DNA from: Charina bottae
Lineage: Eukaryota; Chordata; Lepidosauria; Squamata; Charinaidae
Reading direction: 5' to 3'
Assembly (NCBI GenBank): GCA_023362775.1
Contig: JALMGJ010000002.1
Coordinates: 69,603,414 to 69,667,413, forward strand
Length of the DNA stretch: 64,000 nucleotides
In this document: positions 25,718 through 34,137 of the stretch, in pieces
Position numbering within the stretch: the first letter of the stretch is position 1
Layout of the letters: each line of letters starts with the position of its first letter
The notes under the pieces: generated by a model
Told to the model about the DNA's origin: nothing
Seen by the model: the letters and a program-made list of their open reading frames with translations, nothing else
The model's database searches: none
Position numbers and translations under genes: made by a program

Positions 25718-25987
25718 CAGAGCTTTCCAAATTGTGTGTCGCCACACAAAAGTGTGTCGCCACACACAGTCTGGTGTGTCGCCACACAACCCGGAAGTGC
25801 TGATCATCATCAGCGCTTCCGGGTTTTCCCACAGCGACACACCAATGGCGGCGCGCAAAAACCGAAAGCGGCAGCAGCGCTTCCGGGTTTTTGCGTGCTG
25901 CTGCAACAGCGGCACTTCCGGGTTTTCCCGCGGCGACACACCAACGGCGGTTGGTGTGTCGCCATGGGAAAACTTTGGAAAGCCCTG
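25718..25987. mobile_element. hAT MITE, GTGTCG family, form A
   Basis: Perfect 8-bp duplication TTCTATAC at 25710-25717 and 25988-25995. Termini are CAGAGCTTTCCAAA and TTTGGAAAGCCCTG. The interior has repeated GTGTGTCGCCACACA palindrome-like units at the left and GCGCTTCCGGGTTTT repeats at the centre. It is 270 bp with no transposase. The frames across it (25734-26134) are chance. Confidence 0.92.
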
Positions 25988-25995
25988 TTCTATAC

Positions 25996-26693
25996 CTTCA
26001 CAGTTATGGCACCCTGTTCACCCTCAATGTATAATGGGCACAAATGCTGGCCCCACTTGTTCTGGAGGGACTGGGATGATATTGGGAGTGCAATCCCTGA
26101 GCTCCCCTTTCTGCCCTTCTCTTTTGTAAGGTAAGGGGGAGGAGCCCACCGTTCAGATTGCAGAATAAATTGTTTGATTTGTGTGGCATCTTTTCTTTCC
26201 TTCTTTCTTTTCTGAAAACAATATAAGCCTTCCCATAGATGTATTAAACCTCTTGTAGGTTTAATCTACCTCTTTTAGTAATCTTTTCAACAACAAAAAG
26301 ATAAAAAGATAACATTCCTAAAGATTCCTAAAGATAAAAGGAAAAAAAAAGAAAACTGGGAGTGAACATTTGAGATCTGCCCCCTCCACTGATATTACCC
26401 ATTCTTCCTTTAGCCCTCTGGGACTAAAAAAGGGTTTTAAAAGATGAGGTGTTAGCCCTTCCCCCCAAAAGTTGTTCATTCCTATAAGATACAAAGCTAT
26501 TGATCAAGTTGTTTAACCACATTGGGTACAGGACAGAATCTATGATACCCAATTATCATTTTTCAGATTGATGAACAGCCATTAATGCTCTTTGGGTACA
26601 GTCTATCAACCAGTCACAAATCTACCTAAGAAAAGCAGGGTCCACAATACATTTTACCAGCTTATAAACAAGAATATCTGTCAAGAGCCTGCT
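25996..26693. other. Unassigned spacer between inverted BovB copies
   Basis: Ordinary mixed sequence with a TTTCTTTCCTTC-type pyrimidine patch near 26190. No gene or repeat end recognised. Together with the hAT element it forms the loop between the two BovB arms. Confidence 0.6.
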
Positions 26694-26713
26694 GAAATCA
26701 AGCTTGTTGTTGT

Positions 26714-27394
26714 TTATTCGTTCAGTCGTTTCCGACTCTTCGTGACTTCATGGACCAGTCCACGCCAGAGCTTTCTGTCGGCCGTCACCATCCCCAGCTC
26801 CCCAATGGTTGAGTCCGTCACCTCCAGAATACCATCCATCCATCTTGCCCTTGGTCGGCCCCTCTTCCTTTTGCCTTCCACTTTCCCTAGCATCAGCTTC
26901 TTCTCCAGGGTATCCTGTCTTCTCATTATGTGGCCAAAGTACTTCAGTTTTGCCTTTAATATCATTCCCTCAAGGGAGCAGTCTGGCTTGATTTCCTGGA
27001 GTATGGACTGGTTTGATCTTCTTGCAGTCCAAGGCACTCTCAGAATTTTCCTCCAACACCACAGTTCAAAAGCATCTATCTTCCTTCGCTCAGCCTTCCT
27101 TATGGTCCAGCTCTCACAGCCATAGGTTACTACAGGGAATACCATTGCTTTAACTATGCGGACCTTTGTTGTCAGTGTGATGTCTCTGCTCTTAACTATT
27201 TTATCAAGATTTGCCATTGCTCTCCTCCCAAGAAGTAGACGTCTTCTGATTTCCTGGCTGCAGTCAGCGTCTGCAGTAATCTTTGCACCTAGAAATACAA
27301 AGTCTGTCACTGCCTCCACTTTTTCTCCCTCTATTTGCCAGTCATCAATCAAGCTCGTTGCCATAATCTTGGTTTTTTTGAGGTTTAACTGCAA
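26714..27394 (-). pseudogene. BovB ORF C-terminal part, separated by a frameshift
   Basis: A 226-codon frame that resumes the BovB protein: MATSLIDDWQIEGEKVEA, VFLGAKITADADCSQEIRRR, VVTYGCESWT, DAFELWCWRKILRVPWTARR, GHIMRRQDTLEKKLMLGKVE, KRGRPRARWMDGILEV, and an end at KSRKRLNE. This C-terminal segment follows the RT catalytic palm in RTE proteins. It overlaps the 797-codon frame, and one small deletion separates them. Its own ATG is internal to the family protein, so independent translation is doubtful. Confidence 0.85.
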
Positions 27395-29738
27395 CCCAGC
27401 TTTTGCATTCTTTCACCTTCGTCATAAGGCTCCTCAACTCCTCCTCGCTTTCAGCCATCAAAGTGGTATCATCTGCATATCTGAGATTGTTAATGTTTCT
27501 TCCAGCGATTTTAACTCCAGCCTTGGATTCCTCAAGCCCAGCATGTCGCATGATGTGTTCTGCGTACAGGTTGAATAGGTAGGGTGAGAGTATACAACCC
27601 TGCCGTACTCCTTTCCCAATCTTAAACCAGTCCGTTGTTCCGTGCTCTGTTCTTACCGTTGCTACTTGGTCGTTATACAGATTCCTCAGGAGGCAGACAA
27701 GATGACTTGGTATCCCCATACCACCAAGAACTTGCCACAATTTGTTATGATCCACACAGTCAAAGGCTTTAGAATAGTCAATAAAACAGAAATAGATGTT
27801 TTTCTGAAACTCCCTGGCTTTCTCCATTATCCAGCGGATATTGGCAATTTGGTCTCTAGTTCCTCTGCCTTTTCTAAACCCAGCTTGTACATCTGGCAAT
27901 TCTCGCTCCATGAATTGCTGGAGTCTACCTTGCAAGATCTTGAGCATTACCTTACTGGCATGTGAAATAAGTGCCACTGTTCGATAGTTTGAACATTCTT
28001 TAGTGCTTCCCTTTTTTGGTATGGGGATATAAGTTGATTTTTTCCAATCTGATGGCCATTCTTGTGTTTTCCAAATTTGCTGGCATATGGCATGCATCAC
28101 CTTGACAGCATCATCTTGCAAGATTTTAAACAGTTCAGCTGGGATACCGTCGTCTCCTGCTGCCTTATTAGCAATGCTTCTTAAGGCCCATTCAACCTCA
28201 TTCTTCAGGATGTCTGGCTCTAACTCACTGACCACACCGTCAAAGCTATCTCCAATATTATTATCCTTCCTATACAGATCTTCCGTATATTCTTGCCACC
28301 TTTTCTTGATCTCTTCTGCTTCTGTTAGGTCCTTACCATCTTTGTTTTTGATCATACCCATTTTTGCCTGGAATTTACCTCCGATGTTTCTAATTTTCTG
28401 GAAGAGGTCTCTTGTCCTTCCTATTCTATTGTCTTCTTCCACTTCCACACATTGCTTGTTTAGAAATAATTCCTTATCTCTTCTGGCTAACCTCTGGAAT
28501 TTTGCATTTAATTGGGCATATCTCCCCCTATCACTGTTGCCTTTTGCTTTCCTTCTTTCTTGGGCTACTTCCAGTGTTTCAGCAGACAGCCATTTTGTCT
28601 TCTTGGTTTTCTTTTTCTTTGGGACGTTTTTTGTTGCCACCTCCTGAACAATGTTGCGAACTTCTGTCCATAGTTCTTCTGGGACCCTATCTACTAAATC
28701 TAGTCCCTTAAATCTATTCTTCACCTCCACTGCATATTCCTTAGGAATATTAGTGAGCTCATATCTAACTGATCTGTGGGTCTTCCCTATTCTCTTTAGT
28801 CTGATTCTAAATTTTGCAATAAGAAGTTCGTGATCTGAACTACAGTCAGCTCCAGCTCTTGTTTTTACCGACTGTATAGATGTCCGCCACCTTTGGCTGC
28901 AAAGGATGTAGTCAATCTGATTTCTGTGTCGACCATCTGGTGAAGTCCATGTATAAAGTCGTCTTTTAGGTTGTTGGAAGAGAGTGTTTGTTATGCACAG
29001 TGAGTTGTCTTGGCAAAATTCTATCAGCCTATGTCCTGCTTCATTTTGTTCTCCCAGACCATGCTTTCCTGTAATTCCAGGTGTCGTCTGACTACCCACC
29101 TTAGCATTCCAGTCTCCTGTAATGAAAATAACATCTCTTTTTGGTGTATTATCTAGTAGGTGCTGCAGATCCTCATAGAACTGATCTACTTCTGCTTCTT
29201 CAGCATCTGTGGTTGGGGCGTATATTTGGATCACTGTGATGTTAAATGGCTTACCCTGAATTCGAATTGAGATCATTCTATCGTTTTTTGGATTGTATCC
29301 AAGCACTGCTTTAGCCACTTTATTATTAATTATGAAGGCTACTCCATTTCTTCTGTGGTCCTCTTGTCCACAGTAGTAGATCTGGTGGTCATCTGATGTG
29401 AAGTGGCCCATCCCAGTCCATTTCAGTTCACTGACACCTAAAATGTCTATATTTAATCTTGACATCTCACCAATAACCACATCCAATTTGCCCTGGCTCA
29501 TAGATCTTACATTCCAGGTTCCTATGGTGTGTTGATCTTTAGAACATCGGATTCGTCGTTCACCACCAGCACCGTCGGCCGCTAGCCGTCCTTTCGGCTT
29601 TGAGCTAGCTGCGTCATCACATCTGGGGCTAGTTGAACGTATCCTCTGTTCCTCCCCAGTAGCATTTTGACCATCTTCCGACCTGGGAGTCCCATCTTCC
29701 GATGGTATACCGACATATCTTTGGTTGTACTGATCCAT
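27345..29738 (-). CDS. BovB endonuclease-reverse transcriptase, main part
   Basis: A 797-codon open frame. Residues about 71-310 are an APE-type endonuclease: GTWNVRSM at 73-80, then ELKWTGMG, IQIYAPTTDA, GDWNAKVG and the closing SSDHELL. A linker rich in Lys/Arg (KKKKTKKTKWLS) follows. The RT occupies the second half: AGDDGIPAELF, PIPKKGSTKECSNYRTVALI, LPDVQAGFRKGRGTRDQ, FIDYSKAFDCVDHNKLW, GVRQGCILSPYLFNLYAEHI and YADD at 754-757, so catalytic aspartates are present. The last about 20 residues are out of register because of a 5-nt deletion near 27412 relative to the plus-strand copy. The normal frame continues in 26714-27394. The enzyme nicks target DNA and copies the element RNA onto it. 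BovB is known for horizontal spread among vertebrates. Confidence 0.93.
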   Translation of the reverse strand: MDQYNQRYVGIPSEDGTPRSEDGQNATGEEQRIRSTSPRCDDAASSKPKGRLAADGAGGERRIRCSKDQHTIGTWNVRSMSQGKLDVVIGEMSRLNIDILGVSELKWTGMGHFTSDDHQIYYCGQEDHRRNGVAFIINNKVAKAVLGYNPKNDRMISIRIQGKPFNITVIQIYAPTTDAEEAEVDQFYEDLQHLLDNTPKRDVIFITGDWNAKVGSQTTPGITGKHGLGEQNEAGHRLIEFCQDNSLCITNTLFQQPKRRLYTWTSPDGRHRNQIDYILCSQRWRTSIQSVKTRAGADCSSDHELLIAKFRIRLKRIGKTHRSVRYELTNIPKEYAVEVKNRFKGLDLVDRVPEELWTEVRNIVQEVATKNVPKKKKTKKTKWLSAETLEVAQERRKAKGNSDRGRYAQLNAKFQRLARRDKELFLNKQCVEVEEDNRIGRTRDLFQKIRNIGGKFQAKMGMIKNKDGKDLTEAEEIKKRWQEYTEDLYRKDNNIGDSFDGVVSELEPDILKNEVEWALRSIANKAAGDDGIPAELFKILQDDAVKVMHAICQQIWKTQEWPSDWKKSTYIPIPKKGSTKECSNYRTVALISHASKVMLKILQGRLQQFMERELPDVQAGFRKGRGTRDQIANIRWIMEKAREFQKNIYFCFIDYSKAFDCVDHNKLWQVLGGMGIPSHLVCLLRNLYNDQVATVRTEHGTTDWFKIGKGVRQGCILSPYLFNLYAEHIMRHAGLEESKAGVKIAGRNINNLRYADDTTLMAESEEELRSLMTKVKECKSWVAVKPQKNQDYGNELD

Positions 29739-29776
29739 TTAGTTTTCATGGCAAGAATACTGGGGTGGGTTGCCAT
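29582..29776 (-). CDS. 64-codon overlapping upstream frame of BovB
   Basis: Begins MATHPSILAMKTKW, ends SRKDG, and starts 38 nt upstream of the long BovB frame. Same length and position as 22448-22642. No domain recognised. It may be a translated leader frame or coincidence of a stop-poor GC-rich region. Confidence 0.25.
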   Translation of the reverse strand: MATHPSILAMKTKWISTTKDMSVYHRKMGLPGRKMVKMLLGRNRGYVQLAPDVMTQLAQSRKDG

Positions 29777-30073
29777 TACCTTCCCCAGGGATCGTATTTA
29801 GTCTGACCTCTCTGCCACGACCTTCCCGTCTTGGGTGTCCCTTCACGGTTTAGTTCATGGTTTCATTGAGGTGCTCAAGCTCCAGCACCACGACAAGGTA
29901 ACGATCTCCTTTGCTGGAGGAAATCAAGCTACATCCATCAAATTGCTCTGGTGAACTCTACCCACAGAGAAGAATCTAACCAACAAAGGAGATAAGATTA
30001 GCCTGGCAAAACTTGTCCTCAAGAAATCTGTACCAATTCTTTATGATTACAGCAGGACTTTTTCACTCTAAAT

Positions 30074-30322
30074 CATAGCTTTCCAAACCGTATGTCGGGA
30101 CACGTTAGTGTGTTGGCTGCAGTGTCTGGATGTGTCGCAGCTGCTGCTGCCTCCTGGCTTCCACGCAGGTCCTAGTGCCTGCCTTGTGCCCTGCTGCCTC
30201 CAAACCAGCTGTGATTCGGCGCAGGTCCTAGTGCCTGCCTTGTGCCCTGCTGTAAGAGTGTGTTGCGAAATGATGCATGTCTAAAAAGTGTGTCACCAAC
30301 ATGAAAAGTTTGGAAAGCTCTG
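30074..30322. mobile_element. hAT MITE, GTGTCG family, form B
   Basis: 8-bp duplication CTCTAAAT at 30066-30073 and 30323-30330. Ends are CATAGCTTTCCAAAC and GTTTGGAAAGCTCTG. The interior has two tandem copies of a roughly 60-bp unit containing GGTCCTAGTGCCTGCCTTGT. The subterminal GTGTGTTGCGAAATGATG block is shared with 42867-43156. Confidence 0.92.
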
Positions 30323-30330
30323 CTCTAAAT

Positions 30331-31780
30331 ATTTACAAAGTTAATTTCTCTATTCTAGAATCTTTCCAAGTGTCAGTGTCAAGTTGAAAATCTATAGTTG
30401 TCTGGATGTACTCAGTCTGTTTCCCAGGAATTTGCTTGTATTTAATCTCATTGCACTTTAATGTCATTTACACTGTTCTCCAAGAATTTAAAAAAAATAG
30501 AAAGGGAAGCTCTCTGATTATATTTACAAATCCTTTTGGTATCTAAGAATGTTGTTCTTCAAGCCTTGAAGACTTACTTTAACTAAAAAAGCTCGGGTCT
30601 CTCATACCATCTCTTTTTCTGTTCTCTTAAACTCCAATTCATCATTGCACCTATTTTTGTCTGGTGACATACTGTTTCCTTTGTGGGATCCAGAACAAGA
30701 TTTGAGCAGTTTCAGCTAACATTATTCCATTTTCTTCAATCAGCAGACTTGTTATTTACTTACTTTTTCCTGTTCCAAGTATACCCAATCCTTTCCCTTT
30801 TTATTATTTTTAGCAATCTCCACAAGCCTAAGTTCATTTTAACACTGGATCTTCTGCTACTTTCCTTATATTCTTCAGTTCCTTGGTTGCATTTGCTCCA
30901 AATAATTTATCCTTCCTTCCATTTCCTACACATGTTCCTTTTACATCTGGGCTCATTAGAAAACTCCTTATACAGTCACCCTGGTTTCTTTCATTTTTCT
31001 TCATAAGGTGCCTCCGATTTTCTTCTTTTAAATACCTTAGAACTTTCAGCATGGATAAAATGGCAAAGCCACAGTAAGTGAGAGCAGGCCCAATAGCTAT
31101 GTGAAGAAATTTAATTAACTCCAGTTAAAGGGTTTATTTAAGAGATAAGACAGATAAAGATACAGAAATTGGACACAGCTTTTAAAAGTGAAAAACTAGG
31201 AGAAAATGCTTATTTAACTGTGAATTACGCACAACAATTCACATAGCAGAACAGCTAATAGATGGAGCTGGATTTCATGGATAGAACAAATCATGTTCTC
31301 CTGGGCAACAGAAGATGGTTTGATTTGACACATCTCTCTATTTAACAGGATGATTTCCAGAGAAAAGGGGGATGATAAAAATAGCAGCAGATTGGCCTAT
31401 GATTTGCATCTCCTCAAAATGGCAGTAAAGTTTACAGCAAGTAGGGTGAGACATAAATTGAAATTGGGGATATCCCCCAATTCCTTCTACAATGGGGCAA
31501 AATATATTGTCTTGGATCCCCGTCACTTTCTCAACCACCTTTCCTTTTTAGGAAAGGTTGGAGACTGGACAGAAACTGTCAAATAAAGCCACACCCAATT
31601 TCCCATCCCAAAGCACAGGCTCCCCACATGGAGAAGTTGTGTTGTGGAAATAAACCTAAAACAGACACCAAGTGTGAAGCATTCTAATGTGATTGTGAAC
31701 AGATACTATGAAGACTATGAAGAAACTGCACCATTTAGTTATATAAGAACCTTGCTTCCTCCTAGCTACATAATTATAAA
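30331..31780. other. Unassigned sequence
   Basis: No family recognised. 30600-31060 is pyrimidine-rich with long T-leaning frames lacking motifs. The frames at 30683-31006 and 31350-31586 have no identifiable domain. Confidence 0.5.
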
Positions 31781-31793
31781 GACATAGAGTGCT

Positions 31794-31933
31794 ATGTATT
31801 GTCGAAGGCTTTCACTGCCGGAGTTCAATGGCTGTTGTGGGTCTTCCGGGCTGTGTGGCCGTGTTCTGGAAGTTGTGGTTCCTAAAACCACAACTTCCAG
31901 AACACGGCCACACAGCCCGGAAGACCCACAACA
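31794..31933. mobile_element. PLE type B insertion with 49-bp hairpin
   Basis: Flanked by a perfect 13-bp duplication, GACATAGAGTGCT, at 31781-31793 and 31934-31946. The left part (TATTGTCGAAGGCTTTCAC, then GCCGGAGTTC) is the terminal block of the PLE at 38366-40545. From 31832 to 31934 the sequence is a perfect 49-bp inverted repeat with a 5-nt loop (CCTAA), so the element was copied and then copied back on itself. No coding sequence. Confidence 0.85.
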
Positions 31934-31946
31934 GACATAGAGTGCT

Positions 31947-32507
31947 GCTACATCTGTTCCTTTCTTTCTTTTTTTGTCAAAAATAAGCATGGGGGACCAA
32001 ACTTAGAGCCCTAGCAAGAGAAATTGAGTTAATCCTCCTCTCACTGTGGTCCCAGTTCAGATTCTCTACCCACCCTGTGCCTGCAACATGCATAGAAAAT
32101 AAAGCCTCCATTTGTTTATTTGGATCTTCCTTCCCATGCAACTTTCAGGCTTCAAACCTTTCTTATTTATTTGCATGGATATAAATGGCCACCCATCTTG
32201 CGAAACATGACTCTGGGCAGCTAACAAAATTTAAAACAATACAATAAATAAAGACACACAAAAAATTAAATGGCTGACTGTCAGCCCAGACTATGAAATC
32301 AACTCCAGAGGAAGGCTAAAACTACTTTCCTTGAGATTAGCTATAATAACAGAATCTTGCAAATCTGATTGTGCTGTATCTCCTCCTCCTCCTTCTTATA
32401 GTTCAGTGAATTAGGAAGGTGCCTGCCTGGGCTACTTCTGAATGTTATCTTGCTGTTGGATTCAAATGTTTCAGCTTCTTTTGCCTAGGTAATTAAAAAA
32501 GAGTTGG
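31947..32507 (-). other. Mostly unassigned, with a CR1/L2-group 3' end near 32160-32245
   Basis: At 32160-32245 (minus) there is GACTCTGGGCAGCT-complement text and an AAATAAATAAG tail typical of the CR1/L2-group terminus. The block TCCTCCTCCTCC/TTATAGTTCAGTGAATTAGG near 32385-32415 recurs at 57560-57600 with similar surroundings, indicating an unnamed interspersed repeat shared by the two places. Confidence 0.45.
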
Positions 32508-32715
32508 GCCTTCAAGTCAGTGCTGGCTCCTGGACAAGTCTTTGCAGTTTTCTTGGCAAGATATTCAGAAGTGGTTTGCCATTGCCTTCTTCCTAGGGCT
32601 GAGAGAGAGTGACTAGCCCAAGGTCACCCAGCTGGCTTTGTGCCTAAGGTGGGACTAGATCTCCCGGTCTCCTGGGATCTAGCCTGATGCCTTAACCACA
32701 ACACCAAACTGGTTT
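32508..32715 (-). mobile_element. MIR/CORE-like tRNA SINE
   Basis: The minus strand begins CAAACCAGTTTGGTGTTGTG and contains CAAAGCCAGCTGGGTGACCT and CTCTCTCTCAGCCCTAGGAA. It ends near CTTGAAGGCCCAA. Slightly shortened 3' end relative to the 8334 copy. Confidence 0.75.
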
Positions 32716-33019
32716 GCCTACGTAATGGTTCCCGCATATTTCCATCAAGGTCATCTTCCTTACTCTCAACACTGCCAAAGAAACCAAGGAACTAGCAGGC
32801 ATGGGCTCACTGCTCTCCTGACCCCTCATGCCCATGAAAACAGCCAGGTCTTAAGGGCTTTCCAGAAGGTTTCTGAGTTATTAGAGTATTGATCCAAACT
32901 AACTTTTGTTCACTTTGTTGGGATAAATTAAGATCTCTCCTGCCCTGCATGTTGTCTTCCCCCAGAACACTGTCTGCCTCCATGTTGTCCTCCCCCAGAA
33001 GAGGTAAAGGAAGCCCAAT
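32716..33019. other. Unassigned sequence ending in a polypurine tract
   Basis: Contains two nearby copies of ATGTTGTC(T/C)TCCCCCAGAA (about 32950 and 32983). It ends with the purine run AGAAGAGGTAAAGGAAG at 32997-33013, six bases before the LTR. In retroviral-type elements a polypurine tract lies just upstream of the 3' LTR, so this may be the last internal piece of such an element. Confidence 0.45.
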
Positions 33020-33581
33020 TGTTAAAAGGTTACAAAATAGAATGAGTTTGATTATGCCAGAGATTAAGATGGAAAAGGAAGCCCAACTACTCAGACAAAG
33101 GGTTCCCTTCCGATTCAATTGGAAAGCTTGGAACACAAAAGGTCAGCTCATTCACAGAGCTTAGCCAGCCCATTTAGGTAGATCTTCTTCCCCAGCCAAA
33201 CAGATCTCCATAATCAAATAACAATAGATTTCTTCCAAGGTGCACATTCCAAGTAAGCCACAGCCCACAGGGAACACAGACAGGAAACACAAACAGCAGG
33301 GGGCCCAACCACAGAGCGCCCCCTCTCTGAAATCTGGCAAATTACACTTCTCTCAAGTTCCTAGGGGGCGGGAACACCTTTGCATAGCAACGACTAAGCT
33401 CTCCTATATAAATGGCCTGTGGGGGAAATACAGGTGTGGCCACCTTCCAACCAGCATACCCTGTACTTTGTACTCTGCATATGCTCTTGGGAATAAACCT
33501 GCAAACCTCTGTTCCAGCAACTGCCTGCGTGTCTATCCATTCCCGGCTTGGGACGAACCTTGGTAAGATTACCTTCTAACA
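33020..33581 (+). mobile_element. Retroviral-type LTR (endogenous retrovirus-like)
   Basis: Starts TGTTAAAAGGTTA and ends TACCTTCTAACA, an imperfect TG...CA terminal inverted repeat; length 562 bp. TATATAAAT at 33405-33413 and AATAAA at 33492-33497 are in promoter and polyadenylation order. A primer-binding-site-like sequence starts 3 bp after the LTR, and a polypurine tract precedes it. No gag, pol or env frame is present around it, and no short direct repeat flanks the LTR itself. It is therefore either a 5' LTR cut off soon after its primer site or a 3' LTR joined to tRNA-derived sequence. The frames inside the LTR are not genes. Confidence 0.8.
33405..33413 (+). promoter_or_regulatory. 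TATA box of LTR
   Basis: TATATAAAT about 85 bp upstream of AATAAA (33492-33497), the spacing usual for U3/R of retroviral LTRs. Confidence 0.65.
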
Positions 33582-33584
33582 ATT

Positions 33585-33629
33585 TGGTGAGCCAGCCAGG
33601 AGTCGAACCTAGAATCTTCTGATCCGCAG
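33585..33629 (-). other. Antisense tRNA-Arg 3' half (extended primer-binding site)
   Basis: The minus strand reads as the 3' half of tRNA-Arg with CCA. It starts CTGCGGATCAG at the anticodon loop, continues through the T arm (GGTTCGACTCC) and acceptor strand (TGGCTGGCTCACCA). A normal primer-binding site uses about 18 nt; here about 45 nt match and the match stops at the anticodon loop. Recalled vertebrate tRNA-Arg(ACG) has A at position 34; the sense base here is G, as expected from copying inosine. A plain T-to-C change on the plus strand is the alternative. It is not a tRNA gene because the 5' half is missing and CCA is encoded. Confidence 0.75.
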
Positions 33630-34124
33630 GTGGGAGGAAACTTACAGGACATACCCTTTTAAATGACAGGTCTCCCTGTGTGCATCCTATGACCCATGGT
33701 CATTCTGGACCTTTGCCTTTCCTGTTCGCAGTCATGCAAGATCTGTATATGTTACCTATCACATTCTCCTTTGAACAATTTGATTGTAAACCGCCCAGAG
33801 TCGCTTTGATGAGATGGGCGGTGAAGAAATGTGAGGAATAAATAAATAAATAAAACATGGCCAAGTACTGTTAAACTCTCTCCAGCTTAAGGGTCGAAAT
33901 ATGATACAAATACAAAAGGGTCTGGATAATAGATGGCATACAAATGTTTGCTTGTAAATACTTACATACATAAATCTTATCTCTGAAAGATCCTATAAAT
34001 AATATAGTATTTTATATTAATAATATATTAATTATATTATAAATATAAATAAATGAGCTTTTATTTTGGCCTTCAGCGAAAGCAGTAGCTTGATAAATTA
34101 CACACAATGTTAATCAAGATACTG
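33630..34124 (+). other. CR1/L2-group 3' end at 33745-33855, otherwise unassigned
   Basis: 33780-33820 reads TTGTAAACCGCCCAGAGTCG then GAGATGGGCGGT, and ends GAATAAATAAATAAATAAA, the standard terminus of squamate CR1/L2-group LINEs. The 110 bp before it and the AT-rich 33860-34124 show nothing else. Confidence 0.6.
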
Positions 34125-34137
34125 TACTTGAGGAGAT

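Larger units (their letters stand above)
26705..29919 (-). mobile_element. BovB (RTE) LINE, nearly intact
   Basis: Flanked by an 11-bp duplication, GAAATCAAGCT, at 26694-26704 and 29920-29930. The minus-strand 5' end starts at the CCTCCAGCAAAGGAGATCGT side (29919). The 3' end is AATAAACAACAACA at 26705-26718. Length is 3.2 kb, as expected of full-length BovB. Only one frame-breaking lesion is evident, a 5-nt deletion near 27412. Together with the close match to the plus copy, this suggests recent insertion. Confidence 0.95.

Noticed and set aside
25734..26134. Two overlapping frames of about 130 codons
   Set aside because: They run through the GC-rich hAT MITE and its right flank and have repeat-derived composition.
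28087..28647. 186-codon plus-strand open frame
   Set aside because: Antisense shadow of the BovB RT; no independent domain.
33240..33566. 108-codon frame
   Set aside because: Lies wholly inside the LTR between TATA and the LTR end; no known product.
33585..33629. tRNA gene
   Set aside because: Only the 3' half is present, CCA is encoded in the DNA and there is no D arm or A box. It reads better as a primer-derived sequence.
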